Origin: Heligmosomoides polygyrus polygyrus
Taxonomy: Eukaryota; Nematoda; Chromadorea; Rhabditida; Heligmosomidae
Assembly: GCA_947396885.1 (NCBI GenBank)
Contig: OX377206.1
Location: forward strand, 4,788,658 to 4,852,657
Direction: 5' to 3'
Length of the DNA: 64,000 nucleotides
Below are positions 1 to 10,789 of this stretch, piece after piece; position 1 is the stretch's first letter; the number at the start of each line of letters is the position of its first letter. Under the pieces are notes generated by a model. That model worked only from the letters and a program-made list of their open reading frames with translations. It did no database searches and was not told the origin of the DNA. The position numbers were made by a program, and so were the translations under genes.

Positions 1-288
1 GCGCAGTCGGAGGAGGCGCCGGCTGTCGTCTGCACCCGATACCAGGTTCCTGGTTCGGATTTCCCGCCCAGGCCAACCAAGCCTTCCATTCCTCCGGGGT
101 TGGTGAATTGGTATCAGACTTGTATGCGAAGGATAAAGCACCGACTTGTACATCGCCTGGCCACCGCAAGTCATTGTATGGCCAAGTACGCATTCAACAC
201 GCCTCCACGACATCCCGTAGAAGTAGAATGCGTGACGCATCCCAAAGGGGATTGAATGACGCCGTTCTTTATCTTTTATCCTTTACCT
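1..288 (+). repeat. tRNA-derived SINE, cut by window start
   Basis: First of about thirty copies of one roughly 290 bp SINE family. Full copies start GGGCGCGTGTAGCGCAGTCGG (A-box-like), carry GGTTCGGATTTCC (B-box-like) about 65 bases in, continue through a shared non-tRNA body and end in TCCTTTA-type units. This copy lacks only the first few bases, lost at the window edge. It encodes no protein; the short open frames across it are incidental and recur in other copies. An A and B box near one end plus a simple tail is typical of Pol III-transcribed SINEs moved by LINE machinery. Confidence 0.85.
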
Positions 289-355
289 AGTATTGTTAGT
301 GTGTTCTACTAGAAACATTGAGATAGCACATGCGCGTGATAGTATTTACATCAGA

Positions 356-410
<55 letters not shown>
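356..410. repeat. (AAAT)n microsatellite
   Basis: About fourteen uninterrupted tetranucleotide units of AAAT phase, some 65 bases downstream of the first SINE copy. Confidence 0.95.
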
Positions 411-411
<1 letters not shown>

Positions 412-489
412 AACTAAAAAGCAATTGAAAGAGAAGTCATGGCAAGGAATTCATGTACCTACAGTAGTTTCGCTTTCAAGAAATTTTGT

Positions 490-856
490 TGAACGCATGA
501 ATGATCGAATTTATTCGCTCATCAATTTTTTGAATGATCGAAAATCTAGTGAGTCCCATTTTTCGTTTATTTGAATAATCGAATAGTCGATCAGTTTGTT
601 CGAATCAGTTTCTGTGTTTAAAGGTTGAAAATTTTTTCGATGATCGAATAAAATCGATCGATTTTCGAACAATATTCGAATATCATTTTCGACGTTCGAA
701 TTCGAACAAATATTCGATTTCTTAAAACCATCGATGTTCGAATTCGAACAAATATTTGAAAATATAGAAATATTGAGTATTCGAGTATTCGACTATTGGA
801 CTAATTATTCGAATAATTATTCGAATATATGTATTCGTTCGAGCATAGCCATAGTA
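490..856 (-). repeat. ATTCGAA-rich element, long subtype
   Basis: Dense in ATTCGAATA/TATTCGAAT words, which are self-complementary. It matches 60337-60700 in reverse orientation, including the block around ATTTATTCGCTCATC and the end that reads GTTGTGCCCGAA in the other copy. Probably a non-autonomous DNA element of strong folding potential. No coding sequence. Confidence 0.7.
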
Positions 857-1775
857 CCTGCCGTAGACGATCCCTTGAATCACATGACCCTAAAAATCCA
901 TTATTTCAGAGCCGAAAGTATTGCAAAAGGTTCAAAAATCTTTTATTCAGAGCAAGCTGCCGTTTAGCGGTCTTTACAGCAGTTAATTCCAGTAAAAATT
1001 AATCGCTAAAATTCAAGTGTAGATGGGGGCACTGCTAGGGAAAAGGGCAAGAGGATTTCTGTTGCTTTGGAACGGAGGTATTCTGAACACGTTTTAGTGC
1101 TTCTGCTTTCTATATTGTTTGCGAACTCTTTACCTTTTTTATTGTTTTTTCCATCAACTATGTTTTTAGAAAGATGCTTAATTTTTATTGATTTTCCGCG
1201 TTTTTTTCAGTACTGACTCTGTTTTTAGAGTTGAATGACAATGTGTAAATAGTTTTACGCACCTTTGACTGCAATAAATAAATAAATAAAACGACTTGGA
1301 GAGCACTAGTGGAGAATGTTGTTCGGAAAAGTTAAAATACATAACACTGATTGCTACTTTTCCTAAACAAGGACTAAGAAGTGAAAATGTGGAGAACAGA
1401 AGTGCGGTCGAAAGTTGAAATTCGGCGGCACAGAGGGCAGAGGCTGCTGACCTAGTCTTTCGCGTCCGAATCCTTCGCAGTGAAATCGAATTGTCTGCCG
1501 GCAAATATTGCGCTTTTCAGTCGGACATGTCAAGAATAGGTGCATGTAATTCGCCCGTTAGGGAAATAATGAATGCAGTTATCCTGGCACAAAACGTTCA
1601 GCTGTCCATTTATCTCTATTATGAAATCTTGTAATTTATTGGGCATTTCTTAGACGACAAGAAACACATAATGGTGAACAAGAGAAAAAATGGCTATGAA
1701 GCATTAAACCAAAGCAGCTATTTTCTAACAAACTCTTGATCAGAACTAATCGATACTTCGTCTTGATTTCACCAC
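857..1775. other. unassigned interval
   Basis: No convincing gene. Short open frames lack recognisable motifs. A short AAAT tract lies near 1275-1290. Confidence 0.6.
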
Positions 1776-2062
1776 GGGCGCGTGTGGCGCAGTCGAAGGA
1801 GGTAGCGGCTGTCGCATGCACCCAATAAAAGGTTTCTGGTTCGGATTTCCCGCCCAGGCCAACCAAGCCTTTCATCCCTCCGCGGTCGGTGGATTGGTTA
1901 CCAGACTTGTCTGGGAAGGATAGAGCGCTGACTTGTTCATCGGCTGGCCACCACCACAAGCCATTGTATGGCCAAATACGCATTCAAATCGCCTCCGGTA
2001 GAAGTATGAAGAATGCATGGCGCATCCCAAAAGGGATTGAGTTACGCCTCCTTTATTCTTTA
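1776..2062 (+). repeat. SINE with 10 bp target duplication
   Basis: Full-length member of the tRNA-derived family. It is bounded by ATTTCACCAC at 1766-1775 and again at 2063-2072, a clean 10 bp target-site duplication that fixes both ends. The tail is short and diverged (CTTTATTCTTTA). Confidence 0.93.
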
Positions 2063-2238
2063 ATTTCACCACATTCACAAAGCGTAAGCAACGAAAGATC
2101 TTCAAAAAGTCTCTTTGCCCAAGCTGTCCATTAGAACGATTTCAGTAAAACCATCTCAAAAGCACATCAGTAGTCGACGTATTATTTTTCTTTTTATTGC
2201 TCATAAGATGGTGCATTTTAAGCGCACCAGTAAAGGCT

Positions 2239-2510
2239 CCACGTGGTAGCGCAGTCGGAGGAGACGCTGGCTGTCGCCCGCATCGGAGTGGAGGTTCTTG
2301 TTTCGGGTATTCCGTCTAGCCCAACGAAGCCTTCCATGCCTCCGGAACAGATAAATCCTTGCCAGACTTATCTGAGGAGGATAAGCATCTGTCCATGATC
2401 TGGCCATGGCAAGTTATTCTATTGACCTAGTACGCATTCAAATCGCCTCCACGACATTCAGTGCTTTCGGTCGAGCTAGTGGGATGCATGGCACATCCCA
2501 CTATCTTGTC
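2239..2510 (+). repeat. diverged SINE copy
   Basis: Recognisable by GTGGTAGCGCAGTCGGAGGA at its start, the central Lys-codon-like GCCTTCCATGCCTCCGG block and CGCATTCAAATCGCCTCCAC further on. Many substitutions and no clear target duplication suggest an older insertion. Confidence 0.8.
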
Positions 2511-2709
2511 CGAAAGCAAGTTTATACGCCAACTATTCTACAGATAGAACAGATAGTGCACGTTTACAGATTACAAAAAACATTCAGAGTTGTGCCAGTA
2601 AAACAATTTAAAAGATTTGTTAGCAAAACACTCCTTGGATATGATTTTTTCAAGCACTTCATCATGCAATATAAACTACTGGTTTTATTGCTTGTACTAA
2701 TTTTTATCG

Positions 2710-2883
2710 AGCTTATCTGGGAAGGATAGAGCGCTGACCTGTTCATCGGCTGGCCACCGCAAGTCATTGTAGGGCCAAATGCGCATTCAGATCGCCTCAC
2801 CTGTATCCCGTAGAAGTAGAATGCGTGGCGCATCCCAAAAATGATTGAGAAACGTCGTCTTTTGTCTTATCTTATCCCTTTAC
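2710..2883 (+). repeat. 5'-truncated SINE copy
   Basis: Only the 3' half of the SINE is present, from the TTATCTGGGAAGGATA block to the degraded tail. 5' truncation is common in LINE-mobilised elements. Confidence 0.8.
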
Positions 2884-3174
2884 AATGCCCTTCAGTATGG
2901 GTTTAACTCGAAAGGCATAAATTTTTGTGACCTTTTGAGAGATCTGCATTATTTTCCTGATCACGAAAAAATTCGCATGACTGCTGACAAAAATTCCCTT
3001 TCACAATAAAGAAGCTTTCCTTCAGCTACAGTTTATCTGGTATCTTTCTTCTCTACGTAGTAGCTATATGGCGGAAAATTAGTTGCAGAAACACGTGTTC
3101 CAATGGTTCTCGGTAGTGTTTTAACGAATTTCAAGGAGAAGTTTCTAAAAAGTATTTATCGTCCGCTTCGAGAT

Positions 3175-3345
3175 GGGTGCATGGTAGCGCAGTCGGAGAA
3201 AGCGCGGACTGTCGCCTCGACTCAAGGTTTTTGGTTCGGATTCCGCTCAGGTCAACAAAGCCTTCCGTTCCTCAGGGTAGGTAGATTGGTACTCGACCTG
3301 TCTGGAAGGGTAAAATATTGATTTATTAATCGGTTGGCAACGAAA
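3175..3345 (+). repeat. 3'-truncated SINE copy
   Basis: The tRNA-like head (TAGCGCAGTCGGAGAAAGCG and TTGGTTCGGATTCCG) and part of the body are present. The copy fades near 3345. Confidence 0.75.
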
Positions 3346-3829
3346 AAAAAACTTCAGATGCACGAAAAAGCTGCAAAAGTTCAATAGAGGTTCGATTTAC
3401 GATAATAGGAGACGACAAATTTTATTTGTAGGCGTCTGCTTCGGTCAAATAGAATGGTGCTAAGGAAAAGATTTAGTGAGCCGCTAATCCCATTCGGACT
3501 GGCGGCGGCGACGGCCACGGCTGGCCACTTCATCGTCGTCTATCATAAACGAACCCAGAATAAACAATAAGCGCTGCCCTTTTTCTCCACGTATTCAACA
3601 CGTCTTTCCATTTGGCTTTGCACTCTTTGGATGGATGAACTCTGACGACTCTGATGTTGGGAACATGGGAAAAACTTACAAGTTTCAAGGGTTGAACCTA
3701 TAGGGCGGTGGCCAAGTTTTTGCAGTCACATTGTGTTAGATTACTGCGCTTAGAATAAAGGAAAACCAAGACATTGCGATGTTTCGTTAGGGAGATACGT
3801 ACGGTAAAAACGGCAAAACAATTATAGAA

Positions 3830-5465
3830 GCTTCCAGCTCTCTGTCACCACTGGCATGGAGCAGGCAAAGCTTGAACTACATCCTCTTAATAGATTCAGA
3901 TACCCATAATTTTCCGTTTAAGACAGTTCACTCGTATACGTAAAAAACATGGATGACGGGCCACACCCTTTAGGCTGCGTGGTACTGTGTGACACGTCGT
4001 CGTGTCACAGCCTTGTAGCTTTTTTTCTAGTTGGGCTCAAATCTTTCGAAGAAACTTTTTGTGTAGATCTTTTACAAGATAGAAGTTTCTGAAACGTTTT
4101 TGATAGATAGAGATGTTTTCTCTATATGTGTGACACGATGTCGTGCCACACCTTTTAGGCGGCCGCGTGGTGCTGTGTGAACTTATAAAAGCTTCTGTCA
4201 CCACTCCACTAGCATGGAGCAGGCAAAGCTTGAACTACATCCTCATAATAGATTCAGATACCTACAATTTTTCGTTTGAGATATTTACTCGCATATGCAA
4301 AAAAACTTGGGTAATTAAACATTTGGTTCAATAATTATTTATAACAACGTAAAAGAAGAATGTGAGAAGGAGAGAGGATGAATAAGAAGGAGATAGCTAG
4401 AAGTATTATTCGAATTCAGATTCGGATCGGATTTTTTTTATACTACGACAATTTCAAATTTTTTGAGATCCGGTACATGATAACTAAGGAATTCATAAGA
4501 ACTACAACAAGACATTTTTCTTTAGATCTATTACTAGATAGAAGTTACTGAAAGGTCTTTGATAGATATAGATGTTGTATCTGTACGTGTGACATGATGT
4601 CGCGGTACACCCTTTAGGCTGCGTGGTACTGTGTGACACGTCGTCGTGTCACAGCCTTGTAGCTTTTTTTTCTAGTTGGGCTCAAATCTTTCGAAGAAAC
4701 TTTTTGTCTAGATCTTTTACAAGATAGAAGTTACTGAAACGTTTTTGATAGATAGAGATGTTTTCTCTATACGTGTGACACGATGTAGTGCCACACCCTT
4801 TAGGCGGCGCGTGGTGCTGTATGAACTTATAGAAGCTTCCATCTCTCTGTCACCACTGGCATGGAGCAGGCAAAGCTTGAACTACATCCTCATAATAGAT
4901 TCAGATACCTATAATTTTCGTTTAAGATAGTTTACTCTATATATAAAAAAACTTGGGTAATTAAACATTTGGTTCAATAACAACGTAAAAGAAGAATAGG
5001 AGAAGGAAAGAGGATGAATAAGAAGGAGATAACTAGAAGTATTATTCAAATTCAGAATGGGATCGGATTATTTTTATACTACAACAATTTCAACTTTTTT
5101 TTGAGATCCGCTACACGATAACTAAGGATTTCATGAGAACTAAAACAAGACATTTTTCTTTAGATCTTTTACTAGACAGAAGTTACTGAAAGGTCTTTGA
5201 TAGATATAGATTTTTCTCTACATGTGTGACACGATGTCGCGGTACACCCTTTAGGACGCGTGGTACCGTGTGACACGACGTCGTGTTACAGCCTTTAGGC
5301 GGCCGCGTGGTGCTGTTTGAAATCATAGAAGCTTCCAGCTCTCTGTCACCACTGGCATGGAGCAGGCAAAGCTTGAACTACATCCTCATAACAGCTTCAG
5401 TAACCCACAATTTTTCGTTTAAGATATTTACTCGTATGATGTGTAAAAATCGAATCAAAAGAAAT
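3830..5465 (+). repeat. degenerate tandem array with TGTGACACGATGTCGTG core
   Basis: Four direct copies of a block starting GCATGGAGCAGGCAAAGC occur at about 3854, 4212, 4859 and 5355, and a CGTCGTGTCACAGCCTTGTA block recurs at about 3998 and 4641. Spacings of 358, 647 and 496 bases suggest a unit of about 645 bases with internal deletions. The TGACACGATGTCGTGTCA core is itself close to palindromic. Fragments recur at 10430-10600 and 41700-41830. No coding function is visible; open frames here are the same repeat in the same phase. Confidence 0.8.
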
Positions 5466-5997
5466 TAAGATGGAAAAACCATATCGGAAAATTCAAAAAA
5501 TGCCTCACTGCGCCGATTATACTACCAAATACATATAGCAAGATTAGGTTGGAAACCAAGTCTTTGACTAAGTGGTTTTTATAAACATGTTAATCTTTAA
5601 AAAAAATCTTAAGCTAAATTTCGTTGAAAGTATTTTTCAAATAGCGTTACACACCGTTTAAAAAGGAAATTATTTGCTCTAACAGAAAGCATGCTTCAAT
5701 TTTTCCTCACTTCGATTTTTGTCAATTTTCATGTCATTAAAGTGGAAAGTCAAAAAATGAGCTTCGGCGACAGCTACTTCCATATGCTTCCGTTTTAGAT
5801 ATTTGGCAAAGCTTTATACACCATTCGGAAAAAGGGATGATTTTTACAAGAAAGCGCATCGACGAAATTTTCGTTCACTTTGATTGTCATCACCTTTCAG
5901 GGCATTAAAATTGTGTCCAGAAGACATACATTATATTGACCAACAGCTCCTACTCTGTGGTTTGGTTAATTTTTCTGACCCAAACATTAAATAATCA
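5466..5997. other. unassigned interval with a weak internal duplication
   Basis: No gene seen. Two stretches, about 5638-5750 and 5800-5915, resemble each other (ACACCRTTYRRAAA..., later CATTAAA). They may be an old tandem duplication. Confidence 0.4.
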
Positions 5998-6278
5998 AAA
6001 GATAAAGGACAGTGTTGTTCAATCCTGTTGGGATGCGCCACGTATTCTACTTCTATAAGATGTACTTTAGAAATTTGAACGTGTATATCGCCTATACAAT
6101 GATCTGCCAGCCGATGAAAAAGTCAGTGCTTTATCCTTCCCAGACAAGTCTGGTACCAATTCACCGACCCCGGAGGGATGGAAGGTTTGATTGGCCTGGG
6201 AGGGAAATCCGAACCAGGAACCTGGGAATCGAGTGCATGAGACAGCCAGCTCCTCCACCGACTGCACTCCACGCGCCC
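5998..6278 (-). repeat. SINE copy, antisense
   Basis: Full-length but diverged. It reads from GGGCGCGTGGAGTGCAGTCG at 6278 down to the TCCTTTATC tail at 5998. No certain target duplication. Confidence 0.85.
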
Positions 6279-6744
6279 AATAAAATTATCCATTGAAAAT
6301 TATGCGCTCTGAAAATTTTCTAGTGAGAATCAAGTTTTATGGAGAATTCTGTGAATTCTCAGGCGGATGTGCTACCAAAAAAGGCTAAGTAATTATATGA
6401 AAGCACTAATATGAAAATATTAATGCTTGATTATGTAACAGTATAATCGAAAGTGTGGCGCATTCTAAAGTGCTGGATGATCCTCGGTACTTTATTCAGT
6501 AGTTTGATATAACAGTATCCATTATTCGCGTACAGTAATGGCAAGCTGGTGGACACAGTGATCACGGTTAAATCGTACAAAGGTTGAACTAAGGCGGCAA
6601 AACATTTGCTTAAAAACTCCAAGCAATTGGAAAAATATTAAATTTAAAAATTAGAAGACCAAAAACAGCAAAATTTCGTATCTTGTTGTACGCCGTCTAA
6701 TATGTATAAAATTTCCTATCATTGCTTGAATTTGTAAACCTATT
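6279..6744. other. unassigned interval
   Basis: AT-rich sequence between a SINE and an inverted-repeat element. No motif-bearing open frame was seen. Confidence 0.5.
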
Positions 6745-6810
6745 ATTTTCACGTCGAATTTCACACAAATTGCACACTTTTCAAATCAAATTGAACACTC
6801 TCCTAAGCTA

Positions 6811-6838
6811 TTAGGATGTAACGAAATAAATGGCACTG
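6811..6838 (+). repeat. mariner left terminal inverted repeat
   Basis: Reads TTAGGATGTAACG followed by AAATAAATGGCACTG. It pairs with 8066-8093 at all but about three of 28 positions. It is the end distal to the transposase start. Confidence 0.93.
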
Positions 6839-6887
6839 AACCACTGTAAATTTAAACAGTTAATAACTCGGCTTGTAGGCAAGTTTA

Positions 6888-7907
6888 TTAGTCAAAATAA
6901 AAACCTTCTGATTCTACACATCTTTGCCAATGTGACACAAGCTTTTTTATCCCAGTAGCATAAAAAGCAGAAGTTCTGGAATTGACGACATCTTCGAATG
7001 CACTTTCGGCATCCTGTTGGTATTTGAATATTTTCCCTGCCAAGAAGTCGCCAAGATGCTTGAAGAAATGGTAGTCTGTTGGGGAGAGGTCGGGAGAAAA
7101 CGGAGGATGTGGTAGAGTTTCAATGCTCAGCTCATTCAAGTTCTGCAACGTCATTCGTGCTACATGGGGGCGAGCATTGTCGTGCAGAAGGAGAACTCGC
7201 CTTCGGTTTACCAAGGCCGGCCGGATATCCTTCAACTTTTTCATCATTTCTTCAATTTCAATGCAGTACTTCTCTGTCGTGATGGATTCACCGGGAGGGA
7301 GGAAGCTGTGGTGAATAATTCCCAGCGAACACCACCATACTGTCACCATTACTTTCTTTTGGTGCAATTCCGGCTTCGCAAAAACCTTGGGGCTCTCATC
7401 GCTGTCCACCCACTGTGCCGATCGTCGCCTGTTGTCGTACGTTATCCATTTCTCGTCACAGGTTACGATGCGATCAAGGAATGGGTCCGTTTCGTTCCGT
7501 AGAAGCAGTGCGGACGAGGTCTCATATCGTCGGTTTCTTTGCTCCTCAGACAGCTCGTGAGGCACCCATCTTTCCAGCTTTTTGGTCTTTCCAATTTCCT
7601 TCAGATGCCGGGCAGCTGTGTTGCGACTGACGCCAAGAACCTTCGCTATCTCCCTGGTACCTTTGTGTGGATCCTCCTCTACCACATCTCTCAGCTTGTC
7701 CTCATCAACATCACTATGCCTCCCACGACCTTCATATCCTTCCAAGCTCTCATCTCCATTCCGGAACTTCTGATACCAACGATACGCCGTCCGAATTGTG
7801 GAACATCCTTGACCGAATGCGGCGTTGATCTTCTCGTCCGCCTCCTTAGCTGTAGTGCCCAGCTTGAATTCATACAAGTAAATGCCTCGGATTACCCTTT
7901 TGTCCAT
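6888..7907 (-). CDS. mariner transposase, apparently intact
   Basis: 339 codons, close to the usual 340-350 for mariner. It cuts the element out at its terminal repeats and inserts it at TA. Residues 1-50 (MDKRVIRGIYLYEFKLGTTA at the start) form the first helix-turn-helix and about 81-106 (GTREIAKVLGVSRNTAARHL) the second, both for terminal-repeat binding. W114 begins WVPHELSEEQ, the mariner WVPHEL linker motif. The DD34D triad is D151 (VTCDEKW), D243 (LLHDNARPH) and D278 (SPDLSPTDYHFF), with 34 residues between the last two. No stop or frameshift is visible. The frame stays open upstream to 8117, but that runs through the terminal repeat into flanking DNA, so the start is placed at MDKRV, just after an acceptor-like TTTTTTGCAG. 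Activity is not shown; the family PDLAPSDYH motif reads PDLSPTDYH here, a mild change. Confidence 0.93.
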   Translation of the reverse strand: MDKRVIRGIYLYEFKLGTTAKEADEKINAAFGQGCSTIRTAYRWYQKFRNGDESLEGYEGRGRHSDVDEDKLRDVVEEDPHKGTREIAKVLGVSRNTAARHLKEIGKTKKLERWVPHELSEEQRNRRYETSSALLLRNETDPFLDRIVTCDEKWITYDNRRRSAQWVDSDESPKVFAKPELHQKKVMVTVWWCSLGIIHHSFLPPGESITTEKYCIEIEEMMKKLKDIRPALVNRRRVLLLHDNARPHVARMTLQNLNELSIETLPHPPFSPDLSPTDYHFFKHLGDFLAGKIFKYQQDAESAFEDVVNSRTSAFYATGIKKLVSHWQRCVESEGFYFD

Positions 7908-7970
7908 CTGCAAAAAAGTCAATAAAACTCTAAAGTCTTCCCACTTTTGCATAGAAAATTTGGCACTCAC
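7908..7970 (-). other. possible small intron upstream of the transposase start
   Basis: On the minus strand a donor-like CCG/GTGAGTGCC and an acceptor-like TTTTTTGCAG/ATG bracket 63 bases, a size and signal typical of nematode introns. The length is a multiple of three and the frame is open through it, so splicing or retention would keep the same frame. Mariners usually lack introns, so this may be a 5' leader intron or chance. Confidence 0.4.
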
Positions 7971-8065
7971 CGGTAGAGCAAGGTTTGCGCTTCTCAATGA
8001 TATGCCACATGTTACGGTTTGTTCTTGATCAAACGCGCAAAGACGCGCCAAAAAATGGCGCGAGC

Positions 8066-8093
8066 CAGTGCCATTTAATTCGTTAAAACCTAA
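8066..8093 (-). repeat. mariner right terminal inverted repeat
   Basis: On the minus strand it reads TTAGGTTTTAACG then AATTAAATGGCACTG. The standard TTAGGT start suggests this is the less mutated end. It lies about 160 bases upstream of the transposase start. Confidence 0.93.
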
Positions 8094-8887
8094 TACCTTT
8101 AAGAATTTTGAACTCAATATGATCGTCTTCCTAACCGAAATGACTTGGCAAGTTGAACTACAGACTTAGTGAGATTGTTAGAATAATTTTTGTTCAAAGC
8201 ACATTTGGTATATCATTCTTTGAAATTTCCTAGTTTACCCGCCCCAATAAATGTAATAATTTTATAAAAAAATTATTTTAAAAAATAGTAATAAAAGAAG
8301 AAGCAAGCATATAGCGCATTGAAAGGTCGGGTCGCGCCATGCATTCAAAAAGTGTTCAGCAGCTTTGGTTTGATTGATAGTGTAAATCGCTTGCATTAAC
8401 CATCAAAGTGATGATATGAGTGTTCCTTACAGTTGTCTTTGTTGTATCGTTTACAGGTGTAAATTCCATGCAAACAAAAATTCTGCAATCAATCGAATAA
8501 ATATCGTGACGGGAGAGGGCATGGCGCAATCTCTTTTTGGCACTAAACATAGCCGCCTTCCTGTTTTTTAGAGCAATCTTCAAACCATTATTTTAACTAA
8601 AAAATAAAAATTTTGTAAAAATTCAAAGAACGTGTTTACTTATTGATAAAACAATGTGTTCACTTATTGATGATGAGTATGTGAATTAAAACTTCAAAGA
8701 AAGTTATACTGAAATTTTACTTGAACAAAAAATTATTCCGACCTTTTTTGGAGTGTCCCTTTTTTAATGTAGAAAAAGGTCATTTCAATTTGGAAGAGAT
8801 CGCTTTGATTTCAAAAGTCTTGGGCTAGCTTAGAGTGTCCAATTTGATTTGAAAAGTGTCCAATTCGACGTAAAAAGAAATTTTGGT

Positions 8888-9196
8888 CGATTGCGGTACC
8901 TCACGATAGGTAACTGACTAAGGGTGTCGAGGTTACGGTCACCGACTTTGCTCAAACTTCGTCTAGCGATTATCCGGGGTGCTGGTCACAAATCTGACAT
9001 CCGTGTTGGTATTACACTGGAGTATGGTAGGTACGGGTGAAGAACGCTACAGAATGGATTACTGAAGGTACACTGAATATGTGAATGTATATCTTACATT
9101 TGACGAACAACAGTGGCGGAGCGCCTGCACGATGGGCCTTTCTGTAAGATGCCAGATTTATGATGATCAACACCCCAGATACCCCCACCCCAGACG
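8888..9196. repeat. remnant related to the interior of the long inverted-repeat family
   Basis: Blocks such as GGGGTGCTGGTCACAAATCT and TACACTGGAGTATGGTAGGT resemble 58545-58690, inside the element at 58037-59166. Non-coding. Confidence 0.5.
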
Positions 9197-9491
9197 ATAA
9201 AGGATAAGGATAAAGGGCGGCGTTACTCAATCCCTTTTAGGATGCGCCACGCATTCTACTTCTACGGGATATCGTGGAGGCGATTTGAATGCGTTTATGG
9301 CCATACAATGACTTGCGGTGGCCAGCCGATGAACAAATCAGCGCTCTATACTTCCCAGACAAGTCTGGTACCAATTAACCGACCCCGGAGGGATGGAAGG
9401 CTTGGTTGGCCTGGGCGGGAAATCCGAACCAGGAACCTGGTATCGGGTGCACGCGACAGCCGGCGCCTCACCCTGCTGCGCCACAGGCGCC
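9197..9491 (-). repeat. SINE copy, antisense
   Basis: Nearly full-length and well preserved. The tail of ATAAAGGATAAGGATAAAGG lies at 9197 and the tRNA-like head near 9491, where the A-box region is slightly shortened. Confidence 0.9.
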
Positions 9492-10137
9492 CATGACGTA
9501 ATAAGAGTATAGTGCAAATAGACATGCGATTCTTAACACATTAGCTGCAGAAAAACTCTATTAGCTTATTCTAAATGGTTGGAAAGTTAAAACCTTAATG
9601 TCGGCTTGACGTAGGGATCGCGCCGTGCACTTATCATCCAATTTTATCTGGTCAGCTAACAGCCGAGCTACACATGTGTTGGAAGCAAATTTTTCGAGGG
9701 TACCATTCGATGAGCTGATTAGAAGAGTTAAGAATCCAGATGGTGGTTAGGTTCTAATCAAGCAACGATGGAGCGCTTAGGTGCGCATGAGCACGGCTGT
9801 TGAACCAGCCGCGTTCAACAACAACACACAAGTAGGAATACTTTGTACTTGGTCGTGGTGGGCGTATTCCGCCAGCAGCGGATTTCTTCTCCTCGCCGTT
9901 CGAAAACGAATTACCAGCGTACCTCGTCAAAAAACATGACCGAACGCCGCGAGTACAACAGTTGCGAATGAGCAGGCCGCGACCCCGTGGAGGCGTTTGT
10001 TCTTCTACACCTTGGTTCTCGCTGATACTGAAGGGCTCTACCAGTAGCTCTTTATATTTTAGTTAATAAATAGCACTTTTTGGTCTTATTTTCAGCCACC
10101 AAGAGTTGTGGTTGAAAGTTGAGTATTTATTTCCTTC
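9492..10137. other. unassigned interval
   Basis: No gene or repeat recognised. Confidence 0.5.
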
Positions 10138-10259
10138 AAGGATAGTCTGGTACCAAACCGAAAGGGATGAAAGGCCTGGTTGGGCAGGATCCGAACCAAG
10201 AACCTTGAATCGGAGTGCACGTGAAAGCGGCGCCTCCCCCGATTGCGCTACCATGCGCC
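10138..10259 (-). repeat. SINE head fragment, antisense
   Basis: Only the tRNA-like head and the start of the body remain (TGCGCTACCATGCGCC at the end, GGATCCGAACCAAGAACCTT for the B-box side). Confidence 0.8.
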
Positions 10260-10429
10260 TGGCAAAGATAAGTACTGGCTTTCAGCAAGCCATCTACAGA
10301 GAAAAGACGATCAGTGGAGTAACAAACGATAAAAGATCAAAGGAAAACCACACTGATGAACACGCTGACGACCGTGTTATACTGCAAGTAATTATAACAA
10401 TGCAAAGCTAGAATAAGAGAGAGGATGTC

Positions 10430-10600
10430 GATTGATAGAAGTTACTGAAACGACTTTGATAGATAGATATGTCTTCTCTATACGTGTGGCACGATGTAGC
10501 GCTACACTCTTTCGGCCGCGTGACACGATGTCGTGTCACAATCTTGCAACTTAGTTTTCTAGTTGCATTCAAACTTTACGAAGGAACTTTTTCGTGTTTT
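10430..10600 (+). repeat. fragment of the TGACACGATGTCGTG array family
   Basis: Matches 4540-4700: GAAGTTACTGAAACG, GATAGATAGATATG, then TGACACGATGTCGTGTCACA and TTTTCTAGTTG. It sits as a single copy some 5 kb from the array. Confidence 0.7.
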
Positions 10601-10789
10601 GTGCACTTCATCTTTTGACATTGCTGTAATACATGGCCACAAAAGCAATTTCCGGCTATTGATTGATTGAGCTTCTCGACAAGTAGTTTCTTCAATTATC
10701 AAAAAACTCTCGAAGTTGCAAAAAATTGATTGGTCCCACGCGCCACATACGCGAAAATCGCGCGGTCGTCAACGTGTTAAATCATATAA

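Larger units (their letters stand above)
6811..8093 (-). mobile_element. complete mariner element
   Basis: 1283 bases, flanked on both sides by TA (6809-6810 and 8094-8095), the canonical mariner target duplication. Both ends start TTAGG, and 28-base terminal repeats match with few differences. A single transposase gene fills it on the minus strand. Size, TIR start, TA target and DD34D catalytic triad all agree with the mariner family. The hookworm bandit-type mariners are the likely relatives, by inference. It interrupts the older inverted-repeat element at 6745-8882. Confidence 0.95.
6745..8882. mobile_element. inverted-repeat element (ACGTCGAATT family) hosting the mariner
   Basis: The left end reads TTTTCACGTCGAATT and the right end is its complement, AATTCGACGTAAAA. 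Without the mariner at 6811-8093 this leaves about 855 bases, matching the near-parallel copy at 63140-64000 (GGCATGGCGCAATCT, TTCCTTACAGTTGT and similar blocks). It is non-coding and is one of the commonest families in the window (11843, 27130, 34358, 35567, 63140). It is probably a non-autonomous DNA transposon; its superfamily cannot be settled here. Confidence 0.75.

Noticed and set aside
1363..1983. Overlapping small open frames on the minus strand
   Set aside because: Lengths of 60-115 codons are expected by chance, no motif was found, and part lies in a SINE.
7079..7925. Several plus-strand frames, up to 128 codons, opposite the transposase
   Set aside because: Antisense shadows of the mariner transposase gene.
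7908..8117. Upstream extension of the transposase frame to a Met at 8117
   Set aside because: It would start outside the element and read through its terminal inverted repeat. No mariner N-terminus looks like this.
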